64,000 bases of DNA, from NCBI RefSeq assembly GCF_947493565.1, contig NZ_CANLRG010000007.1:62001-126000 (forward strand), given 5' to 3'. Position 1 is the stretch's first letter; each line of letters begins with the position of its first letter. This document shows positions 19,107-26,172 of the stretch, one piece after another. The stretch is from an uncultured Lutibacter sp. GTDB taxonomy: Bacteria > Bacteroidota > Bacteroidia > Flavobacteriales > Flavobacteriaceae. Made by a program: the position numbers and the translations under genes. The notes beneath the pieces are model-generated. The model had not been told where the DNA came from, searched no databases, and saw only the letters and a list, made by a program, of their open reading frames with translations.

Positions 19107-20447
19107 CTAGTTGTTAATAGGGTTATTTAAGGCACTGTCTAATGCTGCTTTATTAGCAATCACATTTAACATTGCTTGTAAATAATTTTGTTGCATAGTG
19201 TATAATTGGCGTTGTGCTTCAGACAATTCAAAACTTGTTGAAATTCCTTCAAAAAATTTAATTTGCTGTTTGTTTTCAATTCGTTCAGCTAATTTTAAGT
19301 TTTCTTTTGAAGTTTCCAATTCTTCAATACTGTACTGGTATTCAGTTTTAGCATTTTCAAGTTGAAGAGCTATTTTTTGTGCTGTTTCAGTTAACGTTGT
19401 TTTAGATTTTTCGAGTTCAATTTTGGCCTGTTGTGTTCTTGAGCTTCTTGCTAAACTGCTAAAAATTGGGATGTCTAAGCTTATTCCCAATAATGAAGAA
19501 TCAAACCATTGTTGTTCTTTTTTTAAGAAGTCAAAATTTTGTCCAAAACCTGCGTACCCAAAGTTAACAAAACTACTTAAAGAAGGTAAGGCTTTACTTT
19601 GTTCAAGTTTCACTAATAGTTCATTAGCTCGTTCTGTATTTTTTGCAATTTTATAATCAATATGATTTTCAATTAATAAGTTAGATGTTAATAATTGTAA
19701 ATCTGTATTTTTTGCTGCTAAATTAATTAGAGAATCTGTTAAAGTTACGATAGAATTGATTTCTATTCCTAAGGTAATGTTTAACATTTTGTAAGCAATA
19801 TTCTTTAATTTTTTAGCTCTAGAAAGATTGCTTTTAACAGAAGATAATGTAATTTTAAGTTGCTCTACATTTTCTTCTTCAACAAAACCATTTTTAAAAA
19901 TTTGGATGGTTTCTTCTAAGTTTTTTTCTAAAGTTTTAATGTTTTTTTCAAGTATGATAATGCTTTCTTCGCTAAGTAATACATTTCCATAAGCATTAAT
20001 AACGGCTTCTCTTATACCTAATTCTGTTTTTTCTTTAGCTTGTTCACTAATTTGCAAATACGTTTTTGCCGATTGCAATCCTACTAAATAAGAACCATCA
20101 AAAATTAATTGATTTAGTGTTGCGGTGGCATTCATATTATGTTTGGTGCCAAATTCAACTTCAACAAATTCTCCTGCATTGCCGCCAAAAAAATCAGCAG
20201 GTATTAAAGAAACTTGCTGTTTTATCCAGTTTTGATAATCAATTTTAGCACTTATTTGTGGTAAGCCTATGGTTGTTGTTTCCCATTTTTTCTTTTTTGC
20301 AGCATCAATATCTCTTTCGGCATTTATTGATGCGTAGCTGTTTTTTAATGCATAATCAATAGCTTGTTCGAGTGAAAGTGAAATGCTTTCTTGAGCATTT
20401 ATAACGTAGCTACTTAGTATTGCAATAATTAATAATGTCTTTTTCAT
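19107..20447 (-). CDS. TolC family outer-membrane efflux protein
   Basis: The outer-membrane channel of the tripartite pump: 446 residues with a cleavable signal (MKKTLLIIAILSSYVINAQ), two repeated helical hairpins with YG NVLLSEESI-type coiled-coil segments, and strands of the barrel. The start is 2 bp after the tetR stop at 20450, so both genes are translated from the same message. TolC placed directly behind its TetR repressor is common in flavobacterial RND operons. Confidence 0.92.
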   Translation of the reverse strand: MKKTLLIIAILSSYVINAQESISLSLEQAIDYALKNSYASINAERDIDAAKKKKWETTTIGLPQISAKIDYQNWIKQQVSLIPADFFGGNAGEFVEVEFGTKHNMNATATLNQLIFDGSYLVGLQSAKTYLQISEQAKEKTELGIREAVINAYGNVLLSEESIIILEKNIKTLEKNLEETIQIFKNGFVEEENVEQLKITLSSVKSNLSRAKKLKNIAYKMLNITLGIEINSIVTLTDSLINLAAKNTDLQLLTSNLLIENHIDYKIAKNTERANELLVKLEQSKALPSLSSFVNFGYAGFGQNFDFLKKEQQWFDSSLLGISLDIPIFSSLARSSRTQQAKIELEKSKTTLTETAQKIALQLENAKTEYQYSIEELETSKENLKLAERIENKQQIKFFEGISTSFELSEAQRQLYTMQQNYLQAMLNVIANKAALDSALNNPINN

Positions 20448-20449
20448 TC

Positions 20450-21055
20450 TTAATATTCTGTGTTATTTATTTGTTCTTCTAAAACTATTAATCCTTTTAA
20501 AGTACTTATGGCTCTAGTATGATATTCTAAAACGCAGTATTCTAATTTTTTGATGGTATTTTTATTATAGGTGTACATGGTAGTGTCATAAACACTCATC
20601 ATTAACGAAAAGTAAAATTTTGAGGCTAATTCAATGTTTATGTCCTTTCTATATAAACCCTCGTTCATTCCTTTTTGAATGTTTTTTGAAATACATTCTT
20701 TGAAAATTGAAAATTCTTTGGTCATAATTTTATGATACGTTTTGGGGTAATACTTCTCTAATTGATACATTGGAGAATCATCAGAGTTTTTAAACATATC
20801 TTTGAATATTTTTTTTATTTCATAATTTTCTTCAATGGCGTTGTACCCCTTTTCACAGATGCATAAAATACTATTGTGAATGTTTTGATGTACATAGGCA
20901 GTCGTTTCATCAACAAGTTCTTCCTTGTTTTTAAAATATTTATAGATAGTTTTTTTGGATACTGCCAAACTATTTGCAATATCATCCATAGTCACACTTT
21001 TAAAACCAAATTTTAAAAATATTTCTCCTGCTTTATTTAAAATTTTCTCTCTCAT
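20450..21055 (-). CDS. TetR-family repressor of the RND operon
   Basis: About 201 residues. The N-terminal helix-turn-helix is clear (TMDDIANSLAVSKKTIYKYFKNKEEL, about residues 22-47); the C-terminal ligand domain is family-diverse. I start it at ATG 21055 (MREKILNKAGEIF) rather than GTG 21070. It is first in the efflux operon and lies under a promoter with an adjoining palindrome, so autoregulation of the whole operon with release by a pump substrate is the likely scheme. Confidence 0.88.
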   Translation of the reverse strand: MREKILNKAGEIFLKFGFKSVTMDDIANSLAVSKKTIYKYFKNKEELVDETTAYVHQNIHNSILCICEKGYNAIEENYEIKKIFKDMFKNSDDSPMYQLEKYYPKTYHKIMTKEFSIFKECISKNIQKGMNEGLYRKDINIELASKFYFSLMMSVYDTTMYTYNKNTIKKLEYCVLEYHTRAISTLKGLIVLEEQINNTEY

Positions 21056-21083
21056 GGATAATTTAATCACTTATTTTGAATTG

Positions 21084-21091
21084 CAAATATA
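21084..21091 (-). promoter_or_regulatory. -7 element of the tetR-RND operon
   Basis: Reads TATATTTG on the minus strand, 29 bp upstream of the tetR ATG. Confidence 0.6.
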
Positions 21092-21096
21092 GAAAA

Positions 21097-21124
21097 GGAA
21101 ACTTTAAACACAATAAAAGTTTCC
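21097..21124. promoter_or_regulatory. Candidate TetR operator
   Basis: Perfect 9-bp arms GGAAACTTT (21097-21105) and AAAGTTTCC (21116-21124) separated by 10 bp. The site begins 6 bp upstream of the -7 element and covers the -33 region, so a bound repressor would block RNA polymerase. Confidence 0.6.
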
Positions 21125-21216
21125 GAAGTTTTAACACTTTAATAACATTTAATTTATTAAGGTGTTTGAAATAGTTAAAATTGAATGATGTATTTTTACC
21201 ATAAATTACAATTAGA

Positions 21217-22188
21217 ATGAGCACCATTGAAACATATAGAGAAGAGTTTTTAACATATTTACATAAAATAAACACAGTTAAAGAGCCTGTAAATTTATAC
21301 GAGCCTATTAATTATATTTTAAATATTGGAGGTAAAAGATTAAGACCAATACTTACGTTATTAACTTGTGATATTTTTGGAGGAAATTATACTAAAGCAT
21401 TAGATGCCGCTGTAGCAGTAGAGGTGTTTCATAATTTTACGTTACTTCATGATGATATAATGGATAGTGCACCAATTAGAAGAGGAAAGCAAACAGTACA
21501 TACTAAGTGGAACGTTAATACAGGAATATTATCTGGAGATGCAATGATGATTATGGCTTACCAAAGCTTTGAAAGCTATGAGCCTGAACTTTTCAAAAAA
21601 TTACTAAAGCTTTTCAACCAAACTTCATTAGAAGTATGCGAAGGACAACAATTAGATGTAGATTTTGAAAATAGAACTGATGTAACCATTCCTGAATATT
21701 TAAAAATGATTACAAATAAAACATCTGTTTTGGTTGCTTGCGCAATGAAAATGGGAGCTTTAATTGCAAACTCAAGTGATGAAGATGCAGAAAAAATATA
21801 TAAATTCGGATTGTTTTTAGGACTTGCTTTTCAACTTCAAGATGATTATTTAGATACTTTTGGTAATGTGGAAGATTTTGGAAAACAAATAGGAGGTGAT
21901 ATTATGGAAAATAAAAAAACCTTTTTATATCTTAAAACTATTGAATTAGCAAACTCCAAAGATAAAAAGCAACTACATAATTTATATAACACTTCTACTG
22001 AATTACAAGAGAAAGTAACGGAGGTTAAAGATTTATTTATAAATTATAGAGTAGATAGAAATATTAAAAATGAAATTGAAAATTATACTCAAAAAGCATT
22101 TGACATTTTAACAGAAATTCAATTACCTATTGAAAAAAAACAAGAATTAATTGCTTTTGGAAATTGGTTAATGAAACGTAAAGTATGA
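21217..22188 (+). CDS. Polyprenyl synthetase (isoprenyl diphosphate synthase)
   Basis: Condenses isopentenyl diphosphate onto allylic diphosphates. The 323 residues carry GGKRLRPILTLLT, the first Asp-rich motif DDIMD with RRGKQTVH, and the second Asp-rich motif DDYLD near residue 210. In Flavobacteriia this enzyme probably supplies the octaprenyl or heptaprenyl side chain of menaquinone; chain length cannot be read with confidence. A near-consensus -7 (TATTTTTA) is at 21191-21198. The next gene overlaps it by 4 bp. Confidence 0.92.
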   Translation: MSTIETYREEFLTYLHKINTVKEPVNLYEPINYILNIGGKRLRPILTLLTCDIFGGNYTKALDAAVAVEVFHNFTLLHDDIMDSAPIRRGKQTVHTKWNVNTGILSGDAMMIMAYQSFESYEPELFKKLLKLFNQTSLEVCEGQQLDVDFENRTDVTIPEYLKMITNKTSVLVACAMKMGALIANSSDEDAEKIYKFGLFLGLAFQLQDDYLDTFGNVEDFGKQIGGDIMENKKTFLYLKTIELANSKDKKQLHNLYNTSTELQEKVTEVKDLFINYRVDRNIKNEIENYTQKAFDILTEIQLPIEKKQELIAFGNWLMKRKV

Positions 22189-22532
22189 TTCCAGTTGTAA
22201 AAAATACCAATCAAATACTACAAGAAATAGATAAGCTGCACTTTTTTGAGGCTATTAAAAAACAATTAAATAAAGATTTTAATTTTTCAGGAATTATATA
22301 TCAATTCCAAAGTAACTCACCACATAAATTAATTGAAGATTTAAGGTTGCAATTACATCAATTAATTACTTCAAACTTTTCAGGCTATTTAAACTTATTA
22401 TATAGGATTGATGTTTCTGAAGCAGAAATTAAAAATATAACTGAGGTGGATATCAACGAAATAATTGAGCATGCTACATTTTTAATACTAAAAAGAGAAT
22501 TTCAAAAAGTGTGGTTCAAAAGTAAATTCTAA
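22185..22532 (+). CDS. Small conserved protein coupled to polyprenyl synthetase
   Basis: A 115-residue soluble protein rich in Ile, Asn and Glu, with no signal, membrane segment or motif I recognise. It starts at ATGA overlapping the polyprenyl synthetase stop, so it is translationally coupled. Its 3' end overlaps that of the convergent beta-barrel gene by 17 bp. Conserved position downstream of the synthetase in Flavobacteriia is my recollection; function unknown. Confidence 0.65.
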   Translation: MIPVVKNTNQILQEIDKLHFFEAIKKQLNKDFNFSGIIYQFQSNSPHKLIEDLRLQLHQLITSNFSGYLNLLYRIDVSEAEIKNITEVDINEIIEHATFLILKREFQKVWFKSKF

Positions 22533-23037
22533 ATACAGGGTTTAAGGCTGAAGCATATAAAAAGTTTTTTGTTTTATCGTAAAGTACATCGTAGCGAAGT
22601 CCGATTGCTATATTTCCAGAAACATATTCAAGACCAAAATATAAGGCATCTTGCCAGGAAGAAATATCGTTTGCAAACACATATTTTTGATCTAGTTTTA
22701 AGCGTTCATATTCTGAAGAAACTTGAATATTACTAATAGGTTTATAAAAAGAGAGAATACTGCCTCCATAAAGGTTTGAAGTGGATTTTTGTGTAGTTGA
22801 TTTATTTTTTACATACAAATAGCTAAAACTTACTCCTGAGCTAAACTGATCTGAAAAATCATAAATTACACTAGGAGAAATTGAAAATGTTGAGTAATTA
22901 TTGCTAAACCCCATTGAAAACCCTCCACCAAATCTTAAATTTTTGGAGAAAGTATGTTGGTTGGGAGTTGTATTTTGACCTAAAATTGAAAAATTAATAC
23001 CAATTAATAATGATAGTAAGCAGATAGTTTTGTGCAT
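22516..23037 (-). CDS. Outer-membrane beta-barrel protein, function unknown
   Basis: A 173-residue protein with a cleavable signal (MHKTICLLSLLIGINFSILGQ) and alternating amphipathic strands ending in an aromatic residue (NPVFRIYF), typical of a small outer-membrane barrel. Relatives are sometimes labelled alpha-ketoglutarate decarboxylase in flavobacterial genomes; nothing in the sequence supports an enzyme. Its 3' end overlaps the preceding plus-strand gene by 17 bp. Confidence 0.7.
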   Translation of the reverse strand: MHKTICLLSLLIGINFSILGQNTTPNQHTFSKNLRFGGGFSMGFSNNYSTFSISPSVIYDFSDQFSSGVSFSYLYVKNKSTTQKSTSNLYGGSILSFYKPISNIQVSSEYERLKLDQKYVFANDISSWQDALYFGLEYVSGNIAIGLRYDVLYDKTKNFLYASALNPVFRIYF

Positions 23038-23117
23038 GTTATCAATTTTTTTACTAAGATAAGAATTTCTTTCAATTTTTTTATCAAATAATTATTGTGC
23101 ATAAAGTAAATATGTAT

Positions 23118-23125
23118 TATTTTTG
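23118..23125 (+). promoter_or_regulatory. -7 element of the CAT tRNA
   Basis: TATTTTTG, with TTG at 23095-23097 as the -33 element 20 bp upstream; the tRNA begins 13 bp downstream. Confidence 0.6.
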
Positions 23126-23138
23126 CCACCAGTTTAAG

Positions 23139-23212
23139 GGACCCATAGCTCAGCTGGTTAGAGCACCTGACTCATAATCAGGGGGTCGAAGGTTCGAGCC
23201 CTTCTGGGTCCA
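23139..23212 (+). tRNA. tRNA with CAT anticodon, probably elongator Met (Ile2 possible)
   Basis: Full cloverleaf: acceptor GGACCCA/TGGGTCC, D arm GCTC/GAGC, anticodon arm CCTGA-CTCATAA-TCAGG, T arm GAAGG-TTCGAGC-CCTTC, discriminator A. CCA is not encoded. A CAT anticodon in this body can be elongator Met or a lysidine-modified Ile; the acceptor and D-arm favour Met, but I cannot exclude Ile2. Confidence 0.95.
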
Positions 23213-23221
23213 CAAAAAAGA

Positions 23222-23254
23222 AAGACTTTACAATTTTGTAAGGTCTTTTTTTAT
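23222..23254 (+). terminator. Terminator downstream of the tRNA
   Basis: AAGACTTTACAA and TTGTAAGGTCTT (one G-U pair) around a 2-nt centre, followed by a T tract. Confidence 0.75.
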
Positions 23255-23346
23255 GATGTAAAAATTTGTATATCAATATATTATATTGGTATAATTATTC
23301 AATTAACTTCTTTTTCTAATCAAAGCTTTATTAAGTTTTTAACTAA

Positions 23347-23679
23347 AAATGGCATAGAAAAGGTGTCAGAAAAGGTATTCCTTTTTTTAAGTGGTGCCCC
23401 ATTCTAATAATTCCTAAAATTTCAATTAGGTTTTATATAGATAAGTCTAAAATAAATAAAAAGCTGAGCCTGATAGATAATAAAATCCGTCAGGCATTTT
23501 TATTGCTTCAAGCTTCAGGAACTACATTTAATGTGTATCATATTTTAGAAAAGCAAACAAAAGAATATAGCGTCATAGCTTATTTTAATGTTTTTCTAAA
23601 TAAGCTTAAAAGACTTATTGGAATTGATATTAAACAAGCTACTTATGATAAATATGAAAATGTAATAAAGAGTATTTAA
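23347..23679 (+). pseudogene. Remnant of a Bacteroidota-type tyrosine integrase
   Basis: A reading frame without an ATG, open from 23347 to a TAA at 23677-23679. It translates to residues such as RFYIDKSKINKKLSLIDNK, RQAFLLLQASGTTFNVYHIL and LKRLIGIDIKQATYDKYEN. This matches the N-terminal arm-binding and SAM-like core-binding region of Bacteroidota phage/transposon integrases (the LLxxH..M..L.G..Y...T...Y pattern). The catalytic domain with Arg-His-Arg-Tyr is absent and the frame is broken, so it is non-functional. It begins about 135 bp behind a tRNA gene, the usual insertion target for integrases. No direct repeat of the tRNA 3' end was found nearby. Confidence 0.6.
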
Positions 23680-24309
23680 AAGATTTACAGTTTCTCCTTA
23701 CTTTATAATTTTGATTATTTAGGTGCACATTATAATTCGATTGCTTTAAAAAAAGTTAATAGAAAAATTCAAACTTTTCAGAATTTAATAAATCCAAATT
23801 ATGATAAAATAGCTTGGATTGAAAGACAAATAGAAAATTACAAATCAAGAATTGAAAAAGAAAAAGAAGAAAATATGATTACATTCTTTAATTCTAAAAT
23901 TAATCAATCCGAATTAGAATTATCAAAGCTTAAAAATAAAAATACTGAATTCAGAGATCAAAGCTTTAATCTTACTTGGAAATTACTTGAATTAAATAAA
24001 GGGATAATTTCAAAAATTGATTTATTATTACAAGAAAGAAATTCAATTTCAATTGAATTTACTAAAAATAAGAATAATTTATTAATTTCAATTAATGAAA
24101 ATCATTTTAAGATTCTAACTCATGGAAAAGAATATCAAATTGAAATGAAAAATCTAGGTTTTATAAATTTGGATGGCAATTATATTTTAGAGATTAACAA
24201 CTTTAATAATTTAAAAGTAAACAAAGTTTTAGAAATAAGTTCTAGAATAATATTTGACATTTTCTATTATAAAAACTTAGATAATCCAATTAATTTACGT
24301 TATGAATAA
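23680..24309 (+). pseudogene. Orphan C-terminal ORF in frame behind the integrase remnant
   Basis: The frame reopens directly after the integrase stop and runs to 24309. The first ATG is at 23875 (144 residues), but sequence with the same Lys/Glu/Asn-rich, coiled-coil character continues upstream to at least 23740, where there is no ATG, GTG or TTG start. This looks like the 3' part of a longer gene whose beginning was lost, perhaps at a recombination junction. The part after 23940 (residues LTWKLLELNK to NPINLRYE) looks like a small alpha/beta domain. I do not recognise it. A functional short protein from 23875 cannot be excluded. Confidence 0.45.
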
Positions 24310-24339
24310 AACCAATAGGCAACAATACATATGTTTTAT

Positions 24340-24409
24340 AACTAATTTCAAGTACATTTACAAAAATCTTTTAGGAATTTTTTGTACGTTTTTATTTGTT
24401 AAATTAGTT
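24340..24409. repeat. Nested inverted repeat upstream of a lipoprotein gene
   Basis: Outer arms AACTAATTT (24340-24348) and AAATTAGTT (24401-24409) enclose inner arms ACAAAAA (24360-24366) and TTTTTGT (24379-24385). It could be the trace of a small mobile element or a leader structure. Confidence 0.35.
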
Positions 24410-24467
24410 GCTCAAAAACTAACGAAATCATAACTAAAACTGCTGTGAGCAATTAAAACTAACCAAT

Positions 24468-24956
24468 ATGAAAAAAATAAAATTATCTTTACCTCTAATT
24501 GTCCTATTGTATACTGCTCTTGTTGGGTGCAAAAATGATACTAAATTAGAACCTCAAGTAAAAACTTCTGATTTAGAGTTAACTGCTTTAATAACAAAAC
24601 AAGTTGATAGCCTCTATTCAGTATATGAAAGATTTGATTACGATTGGATTGAATTTTTTGCTGATGACTATACAGCAATTTATCCAAATTCACCAATAAA
24701 ACAGATGACTAAAGATTCATTAAAGGCTCAATGGAAAAGAATTTATAACAAATTTGATGTAAAACTTCTCCATCGTGGTAAGCCAACTATTATACCATCT
24801 GAAGACATGGCTATTTCCTATAATACATACAATGAAATTTTCATTAACAAAAAAACCTCAGACACAATAAAAAATGTTGGAACCTATATTATAAATTGGA
24901 AAAAACAACCAGATAATTCTTGGAAAATAGTATTTGAAACATTACAAAATCATTAA
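24468..24956 (+). CDS. SnoaL/DUF4440-like lipoprotein
   Basis: A 162-residue exported lipoprotein: signal with lipobox LVGC (Cys21), then a compact domain of the NTF2-like fold. Features are an N-terminal helix (LITKQVDSLYSVYERFDYDWIEFFADDYTAI), a conserved DDY, and a C-terminal sheet ending GTYIINWKKQPDNSWKIVFET, typical of DUF4440/SnoaL proteins. Such proteins bind small ligands or are catalytically unassigned. It lies between the integrase remnant and a broken fragment, so it may be cargo of a decayed island. Confidence 0.7.
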   Translation: MKKIKLSLPLIVLLYTALVGCKNDTKLEPQVKTSDLELTALITKQVDSLYSVYERFDYDWIEFFADDYTAIYPNSPIKQMTKDSLKAQWKRIYNKFDVKLLHRGKPTIIPSEDMAISYNTYNEIFINKKTSDTIKNVGTYIINWKKQPDNSWKIVFETLQNH

Positions 24957-24957
24957 A

Positions 24958-25170
24958 AACTGTACACAATAGAATCTATTGTCTTATTTGATAAAGATGG
25001 ATTTTCAAGTGACGAAAAATATTTTTTTAAAATGGAATATAAAAATTGTTGGTGCTTGGGGTAAAAGCAAGCATACACTAAATGAACCAAGTTTTGAAAA
25101 AGTAAAAGGCGTGTGGAAATACTATCATGAAAACGGTAAACTTGCATTAGAAGGAAACTTTTTGTTTTAA
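24958..25170 (+). pseudogene. Fragment of a YwqK/MORN-like protein, frameshifted
   Basis: The 3' part (to 25170) encodes KGVWKYYHENGKLALEGNF, the hallmark repeat of YwqK-type (MORN-variant) proteins. Upstream, a different frame reads KLYTIESIVLFDKDGFSSDE and KYFFKMEY before stopping near 25056, while the frame of the repeat has only a poor start (MSYLIKMDF at 24979). The simplest reading is a truncated, frameshifted remnant. Too short to be a functional member of that family. Confidence 0.4.
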
Positions 25171-25261
25171 TTAAGGTAAAAATGCAGATATATTGAAGTT
25201 TAGAATATTAAATCTATTTTGTCAATAATAAGATGAAAATTGTTTCGTTGTTAAAAAATAG

Positions 25262-25269
25262 TATCTTTG
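25262..25269 (+). promoter_or_regulatory. Promoter of the 67-residue membrane protein
   Basis: -7 TATCTTTG with TTGTTT at 25240-25245 as -33. The leader to the ATG at 25322 is about 47 nt. Confidence 0.55.
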
Positions 25270-25321
25270 TAAAATAGGTTTAGAAACCAAAGTTATAGAA
25301 TTACGTTATAAACCCCTCTGA

Positions 25322-25525
25322 ATGAAAAGTAAGTTTAACATATTAATGTTAGGGTTTTGTTTTATGCTAAATAGTTTTAAAGCATTTGCAATATCAGATC
25401 CTCCTACACCTACGTCGTGGCCTGGAGGAGGTGAGCCTGGACTTCCAATAGGGGGGCTACTTCCTTACTTAATAATTTCAGGTGTATTTTATGGTATTTA
25501 TGAGCTAAGAAAAAAAAGGGACTAA
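25322..25525 (+). CDS. Small exported protein with PID-CTERM-like tail
   Basis: 67 residues: a signal peptide (about 1-23, ending FKAFA), a short Pro/Gly-rich segment (DPPTPTSWPGGGEPG), the motif LPIGG, a single hydrophobic helix (LLPYLIISGVFYGIYEL) and a basic tail (RKKRD). This layout equals the very short PID-CTERM sorting-signal proteins of Bacteroidota, whose tail is P-I-D-G-G, helix, basic end; here Asp is missing (PIGG). It has its own promoter and converges with ribE with no gap. The sequence is clearly expressed-gene-like; the sorting role is inference. Confidence 0.65.
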   Translation: MKSKFNILMLGFCFMLNSFKAFAISDPPTPTSWPGGGEPGLPIGGLLPYLIISGVFYGIYELRKKRD

Positions 25526-26110
25526 CTATTTTTCTAACAATCGAGCAACATATTTTCCTATAACATCAAATTCTAAATTCACTTCTGTTCCAATTTTAAA
25601 AGTATAAAAGTTGGTATTTTCAAATGTATAAGGAATTATAGCTACTGAAAACCCATTTTTTTTAGAATCCACAACAGTTAAACTAACTCCATTTAAAGTA
25701 ATGGAACCTTTTTCAATGGTAATATTATTTAAATTTGTATCATATTCAAAGCTAAAAACCCAGCTTCCATCTTCTTCAATAATATTTGTACAAGTGGCAG
25801 TTTGATCCACATGACCTTGAACAATATGGCCATCCAATCTAGCACCTAAAATCATTGCGCGCTCTAAATTAATAACATCTCCAATTTTTAAGTGTTTTAA
25901 GTTAGATTTTTCAAGAGTTTCTTTTATGGCAGTTACAGTGTATGTGTTATTTAAAATTTTAACAATGGTTAAGCAAACACCATTATGTGCAACACTCTGG
26001 TCAATTTTTAATTCAGATGTAAAATCGCTTTCAATTGTAATGTGAAAATTTTCACCTTCCTCCACAATATTTTTTACCGTTCCTAATTTTTCTATTATAC
26101 CTGTAAACAT
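25526..26110 (-). CDS. ribE: Riboflavin synthase, alpha chain
   Basis: Dismutates two 6,7-dimethyl-8-ribityllumazines to riboflavin. The 194 residues start with the diagnostic MFTGIIEKLGTV and contain two lumazine-binding repeats: SVAHNGVCLTIV with ETLEKSNL in the first, and GSITLNGVSLTVV with GHIVQGHVD at the join in the second. The gene is alone on the minus strand, divergent from pdxA; its stop is adjacent to that of the small PID-CTERM-like gene. Confidence 0.95.
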   Translation of the reverse strand: MFTGIIEKLGTVKNIVEEGENFHITIESDFTSELKIDQSVAHNGVCLTIVKILNNTYTVTAIKETLEKSNLKHLKIGDVINLERAMILGARLDGHIVQGHVDQTATCTNIIEEDGSWVFSFEYDTNLNNITIEKGSITLNGVSLTVVDSKKNGFSVAIIPYTFENTNFYTFKIGTEVNLEFDVIGKYVARLLEK

Positions 26111-26131
26111 ACTTTTTTCAATTTAATTGAT

Positions 26132-26153
26132 TACTTTTGAAGTCTCAAAATTA
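26132..26153. promoter_or_regulatory. Divergent -7 elements of pdxA and ribE
   Basis: Plus strand TACTTTTG (26132-26139) fits pdxA; minus strand TAATTTTG (26146-26153) fits ribE. The two are 6 bp apart, so the promoters may compete. Confidence 0.5.
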
Positions 26154-26172
26154 AGCATAATAAACTTTTTTT

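Noticed and set aside
21063-21275. 70-residue minus-strand frame overlapping the polyprenyl synthetase start
   Set aside because: It overlaps the tetR operator and promoter region and the start of a clear plus-strand gene, with low-complexity translation.
22516-23037. Label alpha-ketoglutarate decarboxylase for this protein
   Set aside because: The protein has a signal peptide and beta-barrel strand pattern and is far too short for a thiamine-dependent decarboxylase.
23205-25320. Attachment-site repeat of the tRNA 3' end
   Set aside because: I looked for a second copy of the last 20 bases of the CAT tRNA downstream to 25.3 kb and saw none, so an intact island boundary is not claimed.
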